A stretch of 64,000 nucleotides of DNA from Planctomycetota bacterium (GTDB taxonomy: Bacteria > Planctomycetota > UBA1135 > GCA-002686595). The notes under the pieces were generated by a model that saw only the letters and a list, made by a program, of their open reading frames with translations, was not told the origin of the DNA and did not search any database. The DNA lies in the NCBI GenBank assembly GCA_023150475.1, contig JAKLKU010000005.1, positions 1 through 64,000 of the forward strand, written 5' to 3'. Shown here one piece after another: positions 27,984 to 36,892 of this stretch (positions within the stretch are counted from its first letter, which is position 1; each line of letters opens with the position of its first letter). The position numbers and the translations under genes are program-made.

Positions 27984-28538
27984 TCAACGTGCGTAGACGC
28001 CGGTCGGAGCCCACACGGCGGAGGGGCCGCCCCCGATGCCCACGGGCGGCAGGGTGACCGCGATCGGCTTGCCATCGACCTTGATCTCGGCCTTGCCGGC
28101 GCGGCCTTCGACGCCCTGCTGCGCGAAGGGCATCGGCGAGCCCACCGGACGGTGGATGAGCTCGCACGGACCGAGCTCGGTCAACGTCACTTCGAACACG
28201 TGCCCCGCGACGTCGATGCGTGACGCGACGGCGTTCGGCAAGTCGACGCAGATCGCGATGCGAGCCGCGAAGAGCGGCGCCTTCTCGAACGGCGTGTCTT
28301 TGAAGATGCGCGGCCCGAAGTAACCACCGACGGTCGCATCGGTGCACACGAATCCGGCGAGCACCGGCGGCGCCTTCGGATCCGGCTGCCACACGATCAT
28401 GCCGGCCGGCGCGGAACCGAAGGGCGTGTGCACGACGCGCGCGACGTGCACGAGCACGTTCGGCATCGCGAGCCCGCTCGCCGTGAAGCCTGCGACGTCG
28501 ACGCCGCCTTCCCAGGACATCCATTCCTTGATCGCCAT
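27984..28538 (-). CDS. Conserved-looking cytoplasmic protein of unknown function
   Basis: A 184-residue protein with no signal peptide. I take the ATG at 28538, 13 bases after an AAGGAA site; a longer frame upstream is low-complexity and unlike coding sequence. The protein is beta-rich with many Val, Pro and Gly: segments VLVHVARVVHTPFGSAPAGM, LAGFVCTDATVGGYFGP and VFEVTLTELGPCELIHRP. I do not recognise the family. It stands alone, 77 bases after the start of the large glycosidase-like gene on the same strand. Confidence 0.65.
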   Translation of the reverse strand: MAIKEWMSWEGGVDVAGFTASGLAMPNVLVHVARVVHTPFGSAPAGMIVWQPDPKAPPVLAGFVCTDATVGGYFGPRIFKDTPFEKAPLFAARIAICVDLPNAVASRIDVAGHVFEVTLTELGPCELIHRPVGSPMPFAQQGVEGRAGKAEIKVDGKPIAVTLPPVGIGGGPSAVWAPTGVYAR

Positions 28539-29130
28539 GAGCTCAGGGGTTCCTTCGTGTTCGGGGACGCGTTTCGGGGCGTGTTCCAGCGTGTGTTTCG
28601 CGGTGTGCGGCCGAGCCGAAGCGCAGGCGCGGCCGGCGCGGACCGGTCCGCGTCGTTCGGGTGCGACGCGCGTTCGAGAGCGTAGCAGCCACGCCGGGCG
28701 CCGCGCCGTCGCGCGGAAGCTCGGAGCGAACGTGTGCCAGGCCGCGCTCACGATCGGGCGCGCGTCCGCGCCGCAGGGCGACGAGCTGACCAACGCTCGC
28801 GGACTCGCGCTCTCGGCCGAAGGACGTATTCGCGGCGAATCTAGGCGCAACGTCGAGGCACCGTCGAGGCCGGGTGCGGCGCCGTGCGTCACCGATGCAG
28901 GCCTCGATCGAGGACCGACCGCCGGTGAGCGCCGACGCTTCGCAAGAACCTCCACGCTGGCTCGCGTCGCACGTCAAGCGCACGCGGCGTGACCCGCGAC
29001 GGTCGCCGGGGCTAAGTGCGCGGCTTCGCTCGCGGGTTCGCTGTACGGGCGCTCGCTTCCCTCAGGCCCTTGCGGCGTGTTCGCCGCCGGGCGCCTGGTG
29101 TCGGACCCGCGGGCGGAGCCGTTGATCGCG
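28539..29130. other. Intergenic region without recognisable gene
   Basis: Nearly 600 bases of GC-rich DNA with only Arg/Ala-rich spurious reading frames. It continues into the dispersed repeat at 29131-29450. I see no RNA gene or clear promoter here apart from whatever drives the gene at 27984-28538. Confidence 0.5.
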
Positions 29131-29450
29131 CGGCGATACTGCCCCGCCTCGTTGGGCACGAAATCGCGCACGAGGTGCAACCCAAGCGACTTGCGCCAGT
29201 CCATGCAGGAAGCCCCGCTTCGTGTCCGGCGCCGAGTGGGGCCCTGCCCGCCACGTCGGCACGAGAAGCGTCCAACCGCGACGCGCGAGACGCATCGACC
29301 CGGCGACGACGGCGAAGCAGCGCGCGCCCGCTCAGGGGCTGACGAACACGCCGACGAACGGGACCGGCCGAGGAGCCCGCGCGTGAAGCGGTCCTGCGGC
29401 GCCACGAGCGGGCCGGACGAGGCGCTTCCGAGGCCCAACGTTCGCGGCCA
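29131..29450 (-). repeat. Dispersed 320-base repeat, copy A
   Basis: The left 87 bases (29131-29217) match copy B (55597-55683) at 75 of 87 positions without gaps. The right edge (29434-29450) matches 55899-55915 at 16 of 17. The distance between these two conserved blocks is 216 bases here and 215 in copy B, while the middle has diverged. Both copies lie just 3' of a minus-strand gene, in the same orientation. Read on the minus strand, 8 of 12 differences in the long block fall in the third codon position of one frame, which would encode GCTSCAISC flanked by GLPAW and GSIAA, hinting at a decayed or very small gene. Confidence 0.6.
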
Positions 29451-29506
29451 GTATCCCGCGGAGCGAACGTCTGGGAGCAGTGGATCGCCGCGCTCGGCTC
29501 GAGGGC

Positions 29507-31936
29507 TCACTCCCCCGGCGGTTCGGGCTGCAACCAGAGGATCGAGTGCACGAGCCCGTACTTCGCGATCTTCTCGCCGTCGTCGAAGTCGCGCATCGGC
29601 TCGGGATCGATGCCGAACGCGTTGTGGCCGACCAGGATCGTGTTGTTCTTCGTCCAGCCGTCGGCGTCCCAACGGAACGCGTAGATCGCCCCTTGCGGCC
29701 CGGTCGTGGCGCTGACCGCGCGGCGCGAGCTCGTCCAGATGTCGTAGAGCATCGACGTCAGCCAGCCTTCGTCGAAGGCTTGGTTGCCGATGCGCCGCGT
29801 CCGCCAACCGGTCATCAAGCCGTTGCCCGCCGCGATCACCGTGTGGAAGACGTTGAGCTGTCCGTCGGCGTCGAAGATCACGCTCGGCCGCGTGCTGCAC
29901 TGCGTCCCGGCCGCTTCGCCGCGCACCCATTTCGTCTCGACGTCGACCAGCTTGTCGCCCGCGAGCTTGAACCACGTGACGCGCATGCACATCGGCGCGC
30001 CTGCGGAGTTCGTCATCGCGCTCGCCATCACGATGCGGCCGGTGCCGGGCTCTTCGGCGATGCCGGGCGCGACTTGCGAGCGCAATTCGAGCTCCTGCGC
30101 AAGGCTCGCGTTCGCCGCCTTGCCGTCGTGCGCGAACCAGAACGCGCGCAGCGAGTCGTCGTCCGAGCGCGCGACGAGCAGGATCCTGCCGCCGACGAGG
30201 CCGGCACCGAGCTCGCTCGCTCCGACGAGCCCGTTCACTGCGACCGGCGCATCGATCGAGCTCGCGTCGAAACGCGCGACGAGCCAATGCGGCGCGCGCC
30301 GGAAGAAGAGGAAGCCCTGCTCGGCGTTCCCGACGAGCAGCGGATCGCCGTTGGTCGCGGAATCGGGCACCACGCGCGGCTCGCTCCACTCTTCCGAGCC
30401 GAGGTACGTCTTCAGCGTGATCGCGCCTTGTTCGGGCACGACTTGCGCGAGGTAGCACGTCCCCGCCGCGTACCCGAGCGCCGGCGCCGCCGCGGTCAGA
30501 CCCGCGTCGCGCCGGATGCCGCAGTTCGTCGAACTGCCGTAGTTCACGTCCGCGCTGACCGGTTGCTCGTCGAAGCGCCCGTTCTGGTTCCAGTCGATCA
30601 GCGTCTCGTTCGGTCCGTTCTCCTTCAGCGTGAAGCGGAACGGCCACGTCGCGAGGTACGCGAGCTCGGCGTGCGGGTACGGGAGCTTCTCGACCAATCG
30701 TTGCTCCTCGAGCACCGTCGCGCGGAAGCGTCCGTCGGAGAAGCGGATCGCGTTGCCGTCGCCGTTCAACGCGTAGCTGAACGCGTAGTTCATCAACGAC
30801 GGATAGAGCGGACACCACACCGGCGCCGAATCGCCCGTGTGACCGAGCGAGAGCTGATGGCCGAACTCGTGCGCGAAGACGGCGAAGCCCCAGCCTGCGC
30901 CTCCCATGTCGCTCGTCTCGCTCGATTGCCCTCCGCCCCACGGTGTCACTTGCATCCAGTGCAACATCCCGCGCTCCTTCGGCGCGAAGTACGCGTTGCC
31001 GCACTGCCCCCAATCGCCGCCGAAGTTCTTCGCGTTCGGGATCACCGGGTCGATGCGCGGATGCACGCGCACGCCGCGCGTGCCGTCGGGGTTCGTCGTC
31101 GCGAGCGCCGCGTAGAGCTGCTTCACGCGCTCGAGCTCCGCCGGCAACGCCGCGAGATCGACGCCTTCGTACGGCGCGACGGCGCAGATCACGTCTTGGT
31201 GTTTCGGGTCGAGGCTGTTCCCCGGACCGATCGAGATGCCGCGCGGCAGACCGAAGACTTCCCAACCGTCGAGCAGTCCGTCATCGTCGGTGTCGCGGTC
31301 TTCGGGATTCGAACCGAGCGCGAGCTCCTGCGAGTTCGGCACGCCGTCGCCGTCGGTGTCGTCGGCGTTCGCGTTCGGCGCGAACCCGACGCGCAGGTCG
31401 AGGAAATCGTGCGGCCGCGAGCAACGGAAGAGCGAGATCGTGTCGACGTGGCCGTCGCCGTCGAGGTCGCCCGGAAAACTCGCGAGCGGGGCGAGCGTCG
31501 GCTCGTACGGCGGTGCATCGGAGACGCGCGCCGGCGCGAACGGCTGTCGAGCGGCCCGTTCGAAGCCGTCGAGCCCGCCGGGCCAAGCGCTCGGATCGAG
31601 CGCCTTCCACGGCGACGCCTTCCAACCGCGCACGGTCTCGGCGACGAGCAACGTGCGCTGCGGCGTCATCACGACGACGTCGTCGAATCCGTCCTTGTTG
31701 ACGTCGTGGCAAGCGAAGAGCGAGTGCTCGCTGCCCGCAGTCGCCCAGGTCTGTCCAGCGACGACGACCGGAGCACTTGGATCGCTCGGTGCTACGGGCT
31801 CTGCGTCTTTCGAAGCGGCGTCCTGCGGCACGAGCACGGTCTCGGCAGGCGGCGTTTCGGTAGGCGGCGTCTCGGCGGGAGGCGGCTGGGCTGGCTTCGA
31901 TTCCTGCAACCAGGCGAACGCAAGCGCGATCAACAT
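29507..31936 (-). CDS. Secreted metzincin-like zinc protease with Ca-binding linker
   Basis: An 809-residue protein starting at the ATG at 31936, with a short hydrophobic leader (MLIALAFAWLQ). After a Pro/Glu/Thr-rich stretch come FG-GAP-like segments and thrombospondin type 3 calcium repeats (DTDGDGVPNSQEL; DRDTDDDGLLDGWE). The zinc site HEFGHQLSLGH has ligands H356, H360 and H366; the usual Gly at the eighth motif position is Ser. SLMNYAF downstream would supply the Met-turn. The C-terminal 400 residues look like a beta-propeller or lectin-like part. Predicted role: extracellular protein degradation. The start region has a poor ribosome site, so the leader could be longer. Confidence 0.8.
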   Translation of the reverse strand: MLIALAFAWLQESKPAQPPPAETPPTETPPAETVLVPQDAASKDAEPVAPSDPSAPVVVAGQTWATAGSEHSLFACHDVNKDGFDDVVVMTPQRTLLVAETVRGWKASPWKALDPSAWPGGLDGFERAARQPFAPARVSDAPPYEPTLAPLASFPGDLDGDGHVDTISLFRCSRPHDFLDLRVGFAPNANADDTDGDGVPNSQELALGSNPEDRDTDDDGLLDGWEVFGLPRGISIGPGNSLDPKHQDVICAVAPYEGVDLAALPAELERVKQLYAALATTNPDGTRGVRVHPRIDPVIPNAKNFGGDWGQCGNAYFAPKERGMLHWMQVTPWGGGQSSETSDMGGAGWGFAVFAHEFGHQLSLGHTGDSAPVWCPLYPSLMNYAFSYALNGDGNAIRFSDGRFRATVLEEQRLVEKLPYPHAELAYLATWPFRFTLKENGPNETLIDWNQNGRFDEQPVSADVNYGSSTNCGIRRDAGLTAAAPALGYAAGTCYLAQVVPEQGAITLKTYLGSEEWSEPRVVPDSATNGDPLLVGNAEQGFLFFRRAPHWLVARFDASSIDAPVAVNGLVGASELGAGLVGGRILLVARSDDDSLRAFWFAHDGKAANASLAQELELRSQVAPGIAEEPGTGRIVMASAMTNSAGAPMCMRVTWFKLAGDKLVDVETKWVRGEAAGTQCSTRPSVIFDADGQLNVFHTVIAAGNGLMTGWRTRRIGNQAFDEGWLTSMLYDIWTSSRRAVSATTGPQGAIYAFRWDADGWTKNNTILVGHNAFGIDPEPMRDFDDGEKIAKYGLVHSILWLQPEPPGE

Positions 31937-32269
31937 GGCCCGAAACGTATCAGCGCACCCATCATCCAGCCAGTCGGCAACTGCCGACGCGCGCAATGTA
32001 CGTGATCGCGCCGTCGAGCCAGAAGTCGGCGTGGAGTTCGAACCACTCAGTCGGATCAAGCCACCCACACACACGATCCGAGGCTGATCGATCGAGCAGC
32101 GACCGACTCGCGACCGAAGGACTCAGACTCAGCTACGACGCACGAAACGCAGCGTTCGCAACGCAGTCCCGTGCGATCCCGAGGCGGCAATCGCACGCAG
32201 GACCTCCCTCGGCACCGAACCGCGCTCGCGATTCGATCAAGCCAATCCCTGTCGAGGTGCTTCGTCGGG
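31937..32269. other. Intergenic region with possible tRNA-like remnant
   Basis: No gene is visible. On the minus strand at about 32180-32255 a segment resembles a decayed tRNA: an anticodon-like loop TTCGGTG flanked by a partly paired stem, with D-arm-like sequence before it, but the T-arm consensus is absent. See the matching low-interest finding. Confidence 0.4.
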
Positions 32270-33109
32270 TCAAACCCGGAGCTCTCGTGCGCGCGGCAGA
32301 CAGATTTGCGCGAAGAGCCAGAGCTCCATCGCGAACGGGAAGTAGCCGAGGAAGCCGAGGATCGGCATCTCGAACACGTGGCCGAACTCGACGCCAGGCG
32401 TGTGGTAGATCCACTTCGGGTCGCTCCAGTAGTTCCAGAACTCCCAGAAGAAGCCGCACACGAGGCAGCCGAGCCAGAGCGCAACCCACGTGCGCCAGTC
32501 GCCGCGCTCGAGGTCGCGCGAGAACGAGCGGCGGCCGAGCACGTGCGCGAGCGGCTCGAGCAGGAACACGAGCGCCATCCACTCGAACGGATAGAACCAA
32601 CGCGGCCACGCGAGCATCGCGGCGACCATCGCGACGCCGAGCAGCGCGTAGCTCGCGAGCTTCGTGCGCGAGACGCTCCAGTGCGGACCGTGCGCGCAGC
32701 GTTCGACGAACTTCGCGCCGCGGACGAGCTCCGCCGTCGTGAACACCGCGGGCATCACGGTCGAGAACGACAGCGTCGCGAGCGCGAAGTACTCGAGGTC
32801 GGTGAAGCTCTCTCGCGCGGTGTACTCCCAGTTCGCGAGCCGCAGATTGATCCACTCGAAGAGCCACCAGCCGGGCGCGGAAAGCACGAAGAGCTGGAAC
32901 CAGAGCCGCGGCGAGCGCGTCAGGATCGACGAGCCGTTCCGCCACACGCACAACGCATCGACGACGAGCACGTACCCGAGCCACAACGGGAAGAAGAGGA
33001 CGTGCGTGCGCAGCCCGTCGAGGCCCCAGTTGAGCGGCCACACGATCGCCACGAGCAACAGCCCGAGCCAACCGTGCCACGCGAATCGTCCACGCGCCGC
33101 CGAGGTCAT
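32270..33109 (-). CDS. Polytopic membrane protein of unknown function
   Basis: A 279-residue integral membrane protein with about seven helices. The ATG at 33109 is chosen because it begins directly before the first helix (WHGWLGLLLVAIVWPLNWGL). Aromatic-rich motifs are conspicuous: WWLFEWINLRLANWEY near residue 85 and FFWEFWNYWSDPKWIYHTP near 230. Such paired aromatic/acidic motifs at helix ends suggest a lipid- or quinone-handling enzyme, but I do not recognise the family. It stands between the metzincin-like gene and the divergent oxidase gene. No partner is suggested by position. Confidence 0.75.
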   Translation of the reverse strand: MTSAARGRFAWHGWLGLLLVAIVWPLNWGLDGLRTHVLFFPLWLGYVLVVDALCVWRNGSSILTRSPRLWFQLFVLSAPGWWLFEWINLRLANWEYTARESFTDLEYFALATLSFSTVMPAVFTTAELVRGAKFVERCAHGPHWSVSRTKLASYALLGVAMVAAMLAWPRWFYPFEWMALVFLLEPLAHVLGRRSFSRDLERGDWRTWVALWLGCLVCGFFWEFWNYWSDPKWIYHTPGVEFGHVFEMPILGFLGYFPFAMELWLFAQICLPRARELRV

Positions 33110-33233
33110 CGCGGCCAAGATAGCGCGCGACGCACCGTGCACCGCGCTGCGCGATGGCACGCACGCAGGCCCCCTGCGTGCGCTACGCCCTTCGGCGAGC
33201 CGAGCGAAGTCCCGCCGCCGCTAGACTGCGGCC

Positions 33234-34178
33234 ATGGCGCTCTCCGTCACCGTCGTCGGCGCAGGCGTGATCGGACTCACGACTGCGTTCCGACTCCAAC
33301 TCGCCGGCGCGCGGGTCTCGATCGTCGCGCGCGACCTGCCGCCGAACACCACGTCGAACGTCGCCGCGGCGTTCTGGCATCCGTACGAAGCGGGGCCGAT
33401 CGAAGCGGTCGAGCGCTGGTCTCGGCGCTCGCTCGACGTATTCCGCGAGCTCGCCGACGCGCACGTGCCCGGCGTCGAGGAACGCGAAGGTCTGATGGTC
33501 TTCGCGGGCGGCACGAGCGAGCCCGCGTCGCTGCGCGGCCTGCCCGGCGTGCGGCGCGCGCGCGGCGAAGAGCTCCCCGATGCACGTTTCCGCGCCGGTT
33601 GGTTCTTCCCGTCCGCGCTCGCGGAGACCGGGCCGTTCCTCGATTGGCTCGTCGAACGCGTTCGAGCGAACGGCGCGACGTTGGTGCAACGCGATGTCGC
33701 GACGCTCGAGGAGTTGCCGGGCGACGCGATCGTCCACGCGAGCGGCGTGTGGGCGGCGGCGTTGACGCGCGACACGGACATCCGGCCGCTGCGCGGACAA
33801 GTCGTGTCGGTCGCACCGATCGAATCGCGCTGCATCGTCGTGCACGACGAGCCCGGTCAGCCGATCGCGTACGTGGTGCCGCGCTCGCGCGACACGATCT
33901 GCGGCGGCAGCGCCGAGCTCGATCAGTGGGAAACGCGACCGGACGACGCGCTGACGCAGCGCATCCTCGACAGCTGCGCGCACCTCGCGCCGGAGATCCG
34001 TGGCCGCCGCGTGCTCGGCACGAAGGTCGGCTTGCGACCGAAACGACCGAACGTGCGGCTCGAACGCGCGACACTCGCCGATGGCCGGCCCGTCGTGCAC
34101 AACTACGGCCACGGCGGCGCGGGCATCACGCTCGCGTGGGGCTGCGCGGAAGACGCGACGAAGCTCCTCCTCGCTTGA
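33234..34178 (+). CDS. FAD-dependent D-amino-acid-oxidase-like enzyme
   Basis: A 314-residue flavoprotein of the DAO family. The N-terminal dinucleotide-binding motif is VTVVGAGVIGLTTAFRL, followed by a NTTSNVAAAFWHPYE segment as in D-amino-acid and D-aspartate oxidases. The C-terminal signature VVHNYGHGGAGITLAWGCA contains the conserved HGGAG of DAO. Length (about 315-345 in the family) is normal. It would oxidise D-amino acids to keto acids with release of ammonia and peroxide; substrate specificity cannot be read. A TAGACT hexamer just upstream may be part of its promoter. Monocistronic, divergent from the membrane protein gene. Confidence 0.88.
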   Translation: MALSVTVVGAGVIGLTTAFRLQLAGARVSIVARDLPPNTTSNVAAAFWHPYEAGPIEAVERWSRRSLDVFRELADAHVPGVEEREGLMVFAGGTSEPASLRGLPGVRRARGEELPDARFRAGWFFPSALAETGPFLDWLVERVRANGATLVQRDVATLEELPGDAIVHASGVWAAALTRDTDIRPLRGQVVSVAPIESRCIVVHDEPGQPIAYVVPRSRDTICGGSAELDQWETRPDDALTQRILDSCAHLAPEIRGRRVLGTKVGLRPKRPNVRLERATLADGRPVVHNYGHGGAGITLAWGCAEDATKLLLA

Positions 34179-34291
34179 CGCGCGGCCCGGGCACGCCAAT
34201 CGCGCTGGCGAACGCGGACGGTCGGGCGGAGGCCGGCGCGACGCCGTGACGCCGTGAAGCCGGTCACGAGCCTCGCTTCGCGGGCCCTAGC

Positions 34292-36892
34292 TCACTGCGA
34301 GCCCGGAGCGCGGGGCGCACTGGCCTCGATCACGCCCGACGAGACGGGACGCACGTCCGAACGCAGCAACTCACCCCACAGCCGATATTCGAGATCGAAG
34401 AGCTCGAGCTGCGCGGCCGTCGGTTCCGAGTTCCCGTGACCCAACGTGTCATCGGAGAGCAAGTCACCGAGACCGGCGACGATCAGACGTCCACCCGACG
34501 CGAGCTCCGACGCAGCGGCCACCACGATGGTCGAGTTCAGCGTGAGCAGCGCGTCGCCACCTTCTATCGCTGGCCACGACCCCGCGAATTCGCCACGCGA
34601 CGCCGATGCCGTCCATTCGTTGCCCACCCAGCCCACCGTCGCCGGAACCGGTCCCATGTCGACCTCAGGCGGATTGGGTGTCCCGGGCCGCGGAAGCTTC
34701 GGCCGCGGGGTCTCCGAGCCGGGCTGCCAGCGCATGCCGCCCAGCGCGAGCAGCGACGCGGTCGGCGCGACGGCGCCGGCGTCCGCCACCACGAGCACCC
34801 TGCCGCCGCGGTCCAGGTACGACCGGATCTTCTCGATGGCAGCGCCGTCGATGCTCGCGCGCGGGCGCACGAGGATCAGCGACTCACCTCGAGCGAGTGC
34901 GTCGTCCAGCACGTCGCTGACCCGCGGCGTCAAGTCCAAGCGTTGCGCCCAGTTGAAGAACGTGAGCCACGTCGGTTTGGACTCGTCGATCAACTGCGTG
35001 ATCGGCAAGTGGTAATCGGAGTCCCCCCGATAGAAGTACATCTCGGGATAAGGCTCACGCGGATCAGGCAGCTCGTAGTGCGCGCGATTCCATGCGTCGA
35101 CGCACGGCGTCCAGATGACCGCCGCGAGCGCCGCCGGCGCGATGAAGTCCCCGATGCCGCGTTGGAACGCACTCGTCCTCCGCGATGCGATCCACGCGGC
35201 GGCGAGTCCGACAGCCGAGAGCGACCACCACAGTCCATCCCACGCGAGCCAAGTGTTGGTGCGGTTCAACCACTCGATCGCGCCGAGTGCGAGCTCGGGC
35301 TTTCCGGGCAGGTAGACGAAGAAGTTCGACCACACGGTGCTGTCGCTGAACGCGAGCACTCGCCCGCGCCCTTCGGTCGTGGCGACACATTGATGGAACA
35401 CGCCGAACGGGTAGTGGCGCCACGCGTCGCGTTCGGCGAAGAAGCTCGGCTGGGAGTAGTCGGCCGGGAGCGTCCTCAACGCCGGACCGGTCTGTACCGG
35501 TTGGACCCCAAGACCTCCGCGCAGACTGCATGACGTGGCAAACAAGAACGTCGGTAGCTGCGCGATCGCGGCATGCCGCCCGACGGACGGAGGGTCGTAG
35601 CGCGACAGGCCGCCATGGTTGTTGTCGTACGTCGCGTCGTGGACGAACTCGATGTCGTAGTCGGCGGCGATCTGATTCAGGTAGAACGAAGTGCCGAAGA
35701 CATTGGTGTGGTCACCGATCAGGAAAAGCCCGCCGCCGCCCGCGACGAAGCGACCGATCGCCGCCACTTCTTGCGGATCGTAGGCCTCGGTCGGCGTCTT
35801 GATCACCAAGACGTCGACATCCGCGAGCCGCGCGTCGTCGATGGCTTCTCGGTTGATCCGCACGTCGAAGTACCTCGCGAGGAACTTCGAGAGACTCGAG
35901 TAGTTGTAGGTCGTCCGCTGTCCGTACGTTTCCCGATCCATCGGAACGTCGGTCCACTCCCAGTCACTGTGATTCTCGTCGATCACGATCCGGCCCGGCT
36001 TTCGGAGCCCCGGGTCGACGGGAACCCACGCGATCCAGAACGACGCAACGGCCACACTGACCGGGACGAGCGTGCGCAACCGCAGTTCCAAGGGAACGTC
36101 GCTCGCCGGACTCCCGATCGACGCCGACGCGGGACGAGCGAGCAAGACGACGAGCGGCAAGAGTGACATCCAAGCGAACGTCGGTCGCCAGAGCATGTCG
36201 ACATCGCTCGCCGAGATGCTCCAAACGAAGACGACGACGTACCGGGCGCACAAGTAGCCGAGACTGATCCACGCCGCGCGCCACACGTAGCGCATCGAGA
36301 TGCCACCGGTGAGCCACAAACCCGGAAGCGCGCCTGCGACCAGCATCGCGAACGGATAGACGCAGAGCCCTTCCAGCGTCGGCGTCACGCGGTATGCGAA
36401 GTCCACGTCGGTGAGCAACAGTCCGTCGTCAGGGCGAGTCGTCGGCGCTCCGATCAGCGCCAACAGTCCGCGGAACACCGGCGTGAGGGCGGGCAGCTCG
36501 TGCACGTTCGCACCGAATCGACGATTGAGCAAGTCGACGACTCCGCCGCACGCCAACGCGCCGGCGAGCGCCAGCCCGACCAACGCCAGGCGTCGCACGA
36601 TCGTCTGCGGAAACACGGCGAGCCCGAGTCCGAGCGCGAGCAGCACCGCAACTGCATTGGCGGGCCACGGCCAGACGAATGCCCCGGCGCAGGCGATCAA
36701 CGCGAAAGAGCACGTCGCCGGATGTGCCTTGCGAATCGCCGCGTGACGGACGAGCACCGCCAAACAGACTGCCGCGCCTGCGAGCGCCCAGCCACCCGGC
36801 CAACTTCCGGTGCTGGCACTCCAAGCGCCTCCACCGAGCAACCAAGTGCCGCAGACGAACCAACCGACGAGCCACGCCAGCGTTGCGTTCAT
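34292..36892 (-). CDS. Exosortase-like membrane protein with extracytoplasmic GATase1/DUF4350-like domains
   Basis: An 866-residue protein. The first 290 residues hold about eight helices and follow the exosortase layout: LLALIGAPTTRPDDGLLL, a beta-like spacer, then Cys177 in LEGLCVYPFAM and Arg217 in LGYLCARYVVV, matching the catalytic Cys and Arg positions of EpsH/exosortases; the expected later His is not obvious. Residues 290-545 are a soluble Rossmann-like domain of the DUF4350/GldG type (LVIKTPTEAYDPQEVAAIGRF; GGGLFLIGDHTN). Two or three more helices (560-620) and a second such domain (660-820, GGRVLVVADAG) follow. Its start overlaps the stop of the related gene upstream (ATGA). I infer a sorting enzyme for the operon's Cys-repeat protein. 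Confidence 0.7.
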   Translation of the reverse strand: MNATLAWLVGWFVCGTWLLGGGAWSASTGSWPGGWALAGAAVCLAVLVRHAAIRKAHPATCSFALIACAGAFVWPWPANAVAVLLALGLGLAVFPQTIVRRLALVGLALAGALACGGVVDLLNRRFGANVHELPALTPVFRGLLALIGAPTTRPDDGLLLTDVDFAYRVTPTLEGLCVYPFAMLVAGALPGLWLTGGISMRYVWRAAWISLGYLCARYVVVFVWSISASDVDMLWRPTFAWMSLLPLVVLLARPASASIGSPASDVPLELRLRTLVPVSVAVASFWIAWVPVDPGLRKPGRIVIDENHSDWEWTDVPMDRETYGQRTTYNYSSLSKFLARYFDVRINREAIDDARLADVDVLVIKTPTEAYDPQEVAAIGRFVAGGGGLFLIGDHTNVFGTSFYLNQIAADYDIEFVHDATYDNNHGGLSRYDPPSVGRHAAIAQLPTFLFATSCSLRGGLGVQPVQTGPALRTLPADYSQPSFFAERDAWRHYPFGVFHQCVATTEGRGRVLAFSDSTVWSNFFVYLPGKPELALGAIEWLNRTNTWLAWDGLWWSLSAVGLAAAWIASRRTSAFQRGIGDFIAPAALAAVIWTPCVDAWNRAHYELPDPREPYPEMYFYRGDSDYHLPITQLIDESKPTWLTFFNWAQRLDLTPRVSDVLDDALARGESLILVRPRASIDGAAIEKIRSYLDRGGRVLVVADAGAVAPTASLLALGGMRWQPGSETPRPKLPRPGTPNPPEVDMGPVPATVGWVGNEWTASASRGEFAGSWPAIEGGDALLTLNSTIVVAAASELASGGRLIVAGLGDLLSDDTLGHGNSEPTAAQLELFDLEYRLWGELLRSDVRPVSSGVIEASAPRAPGSQ

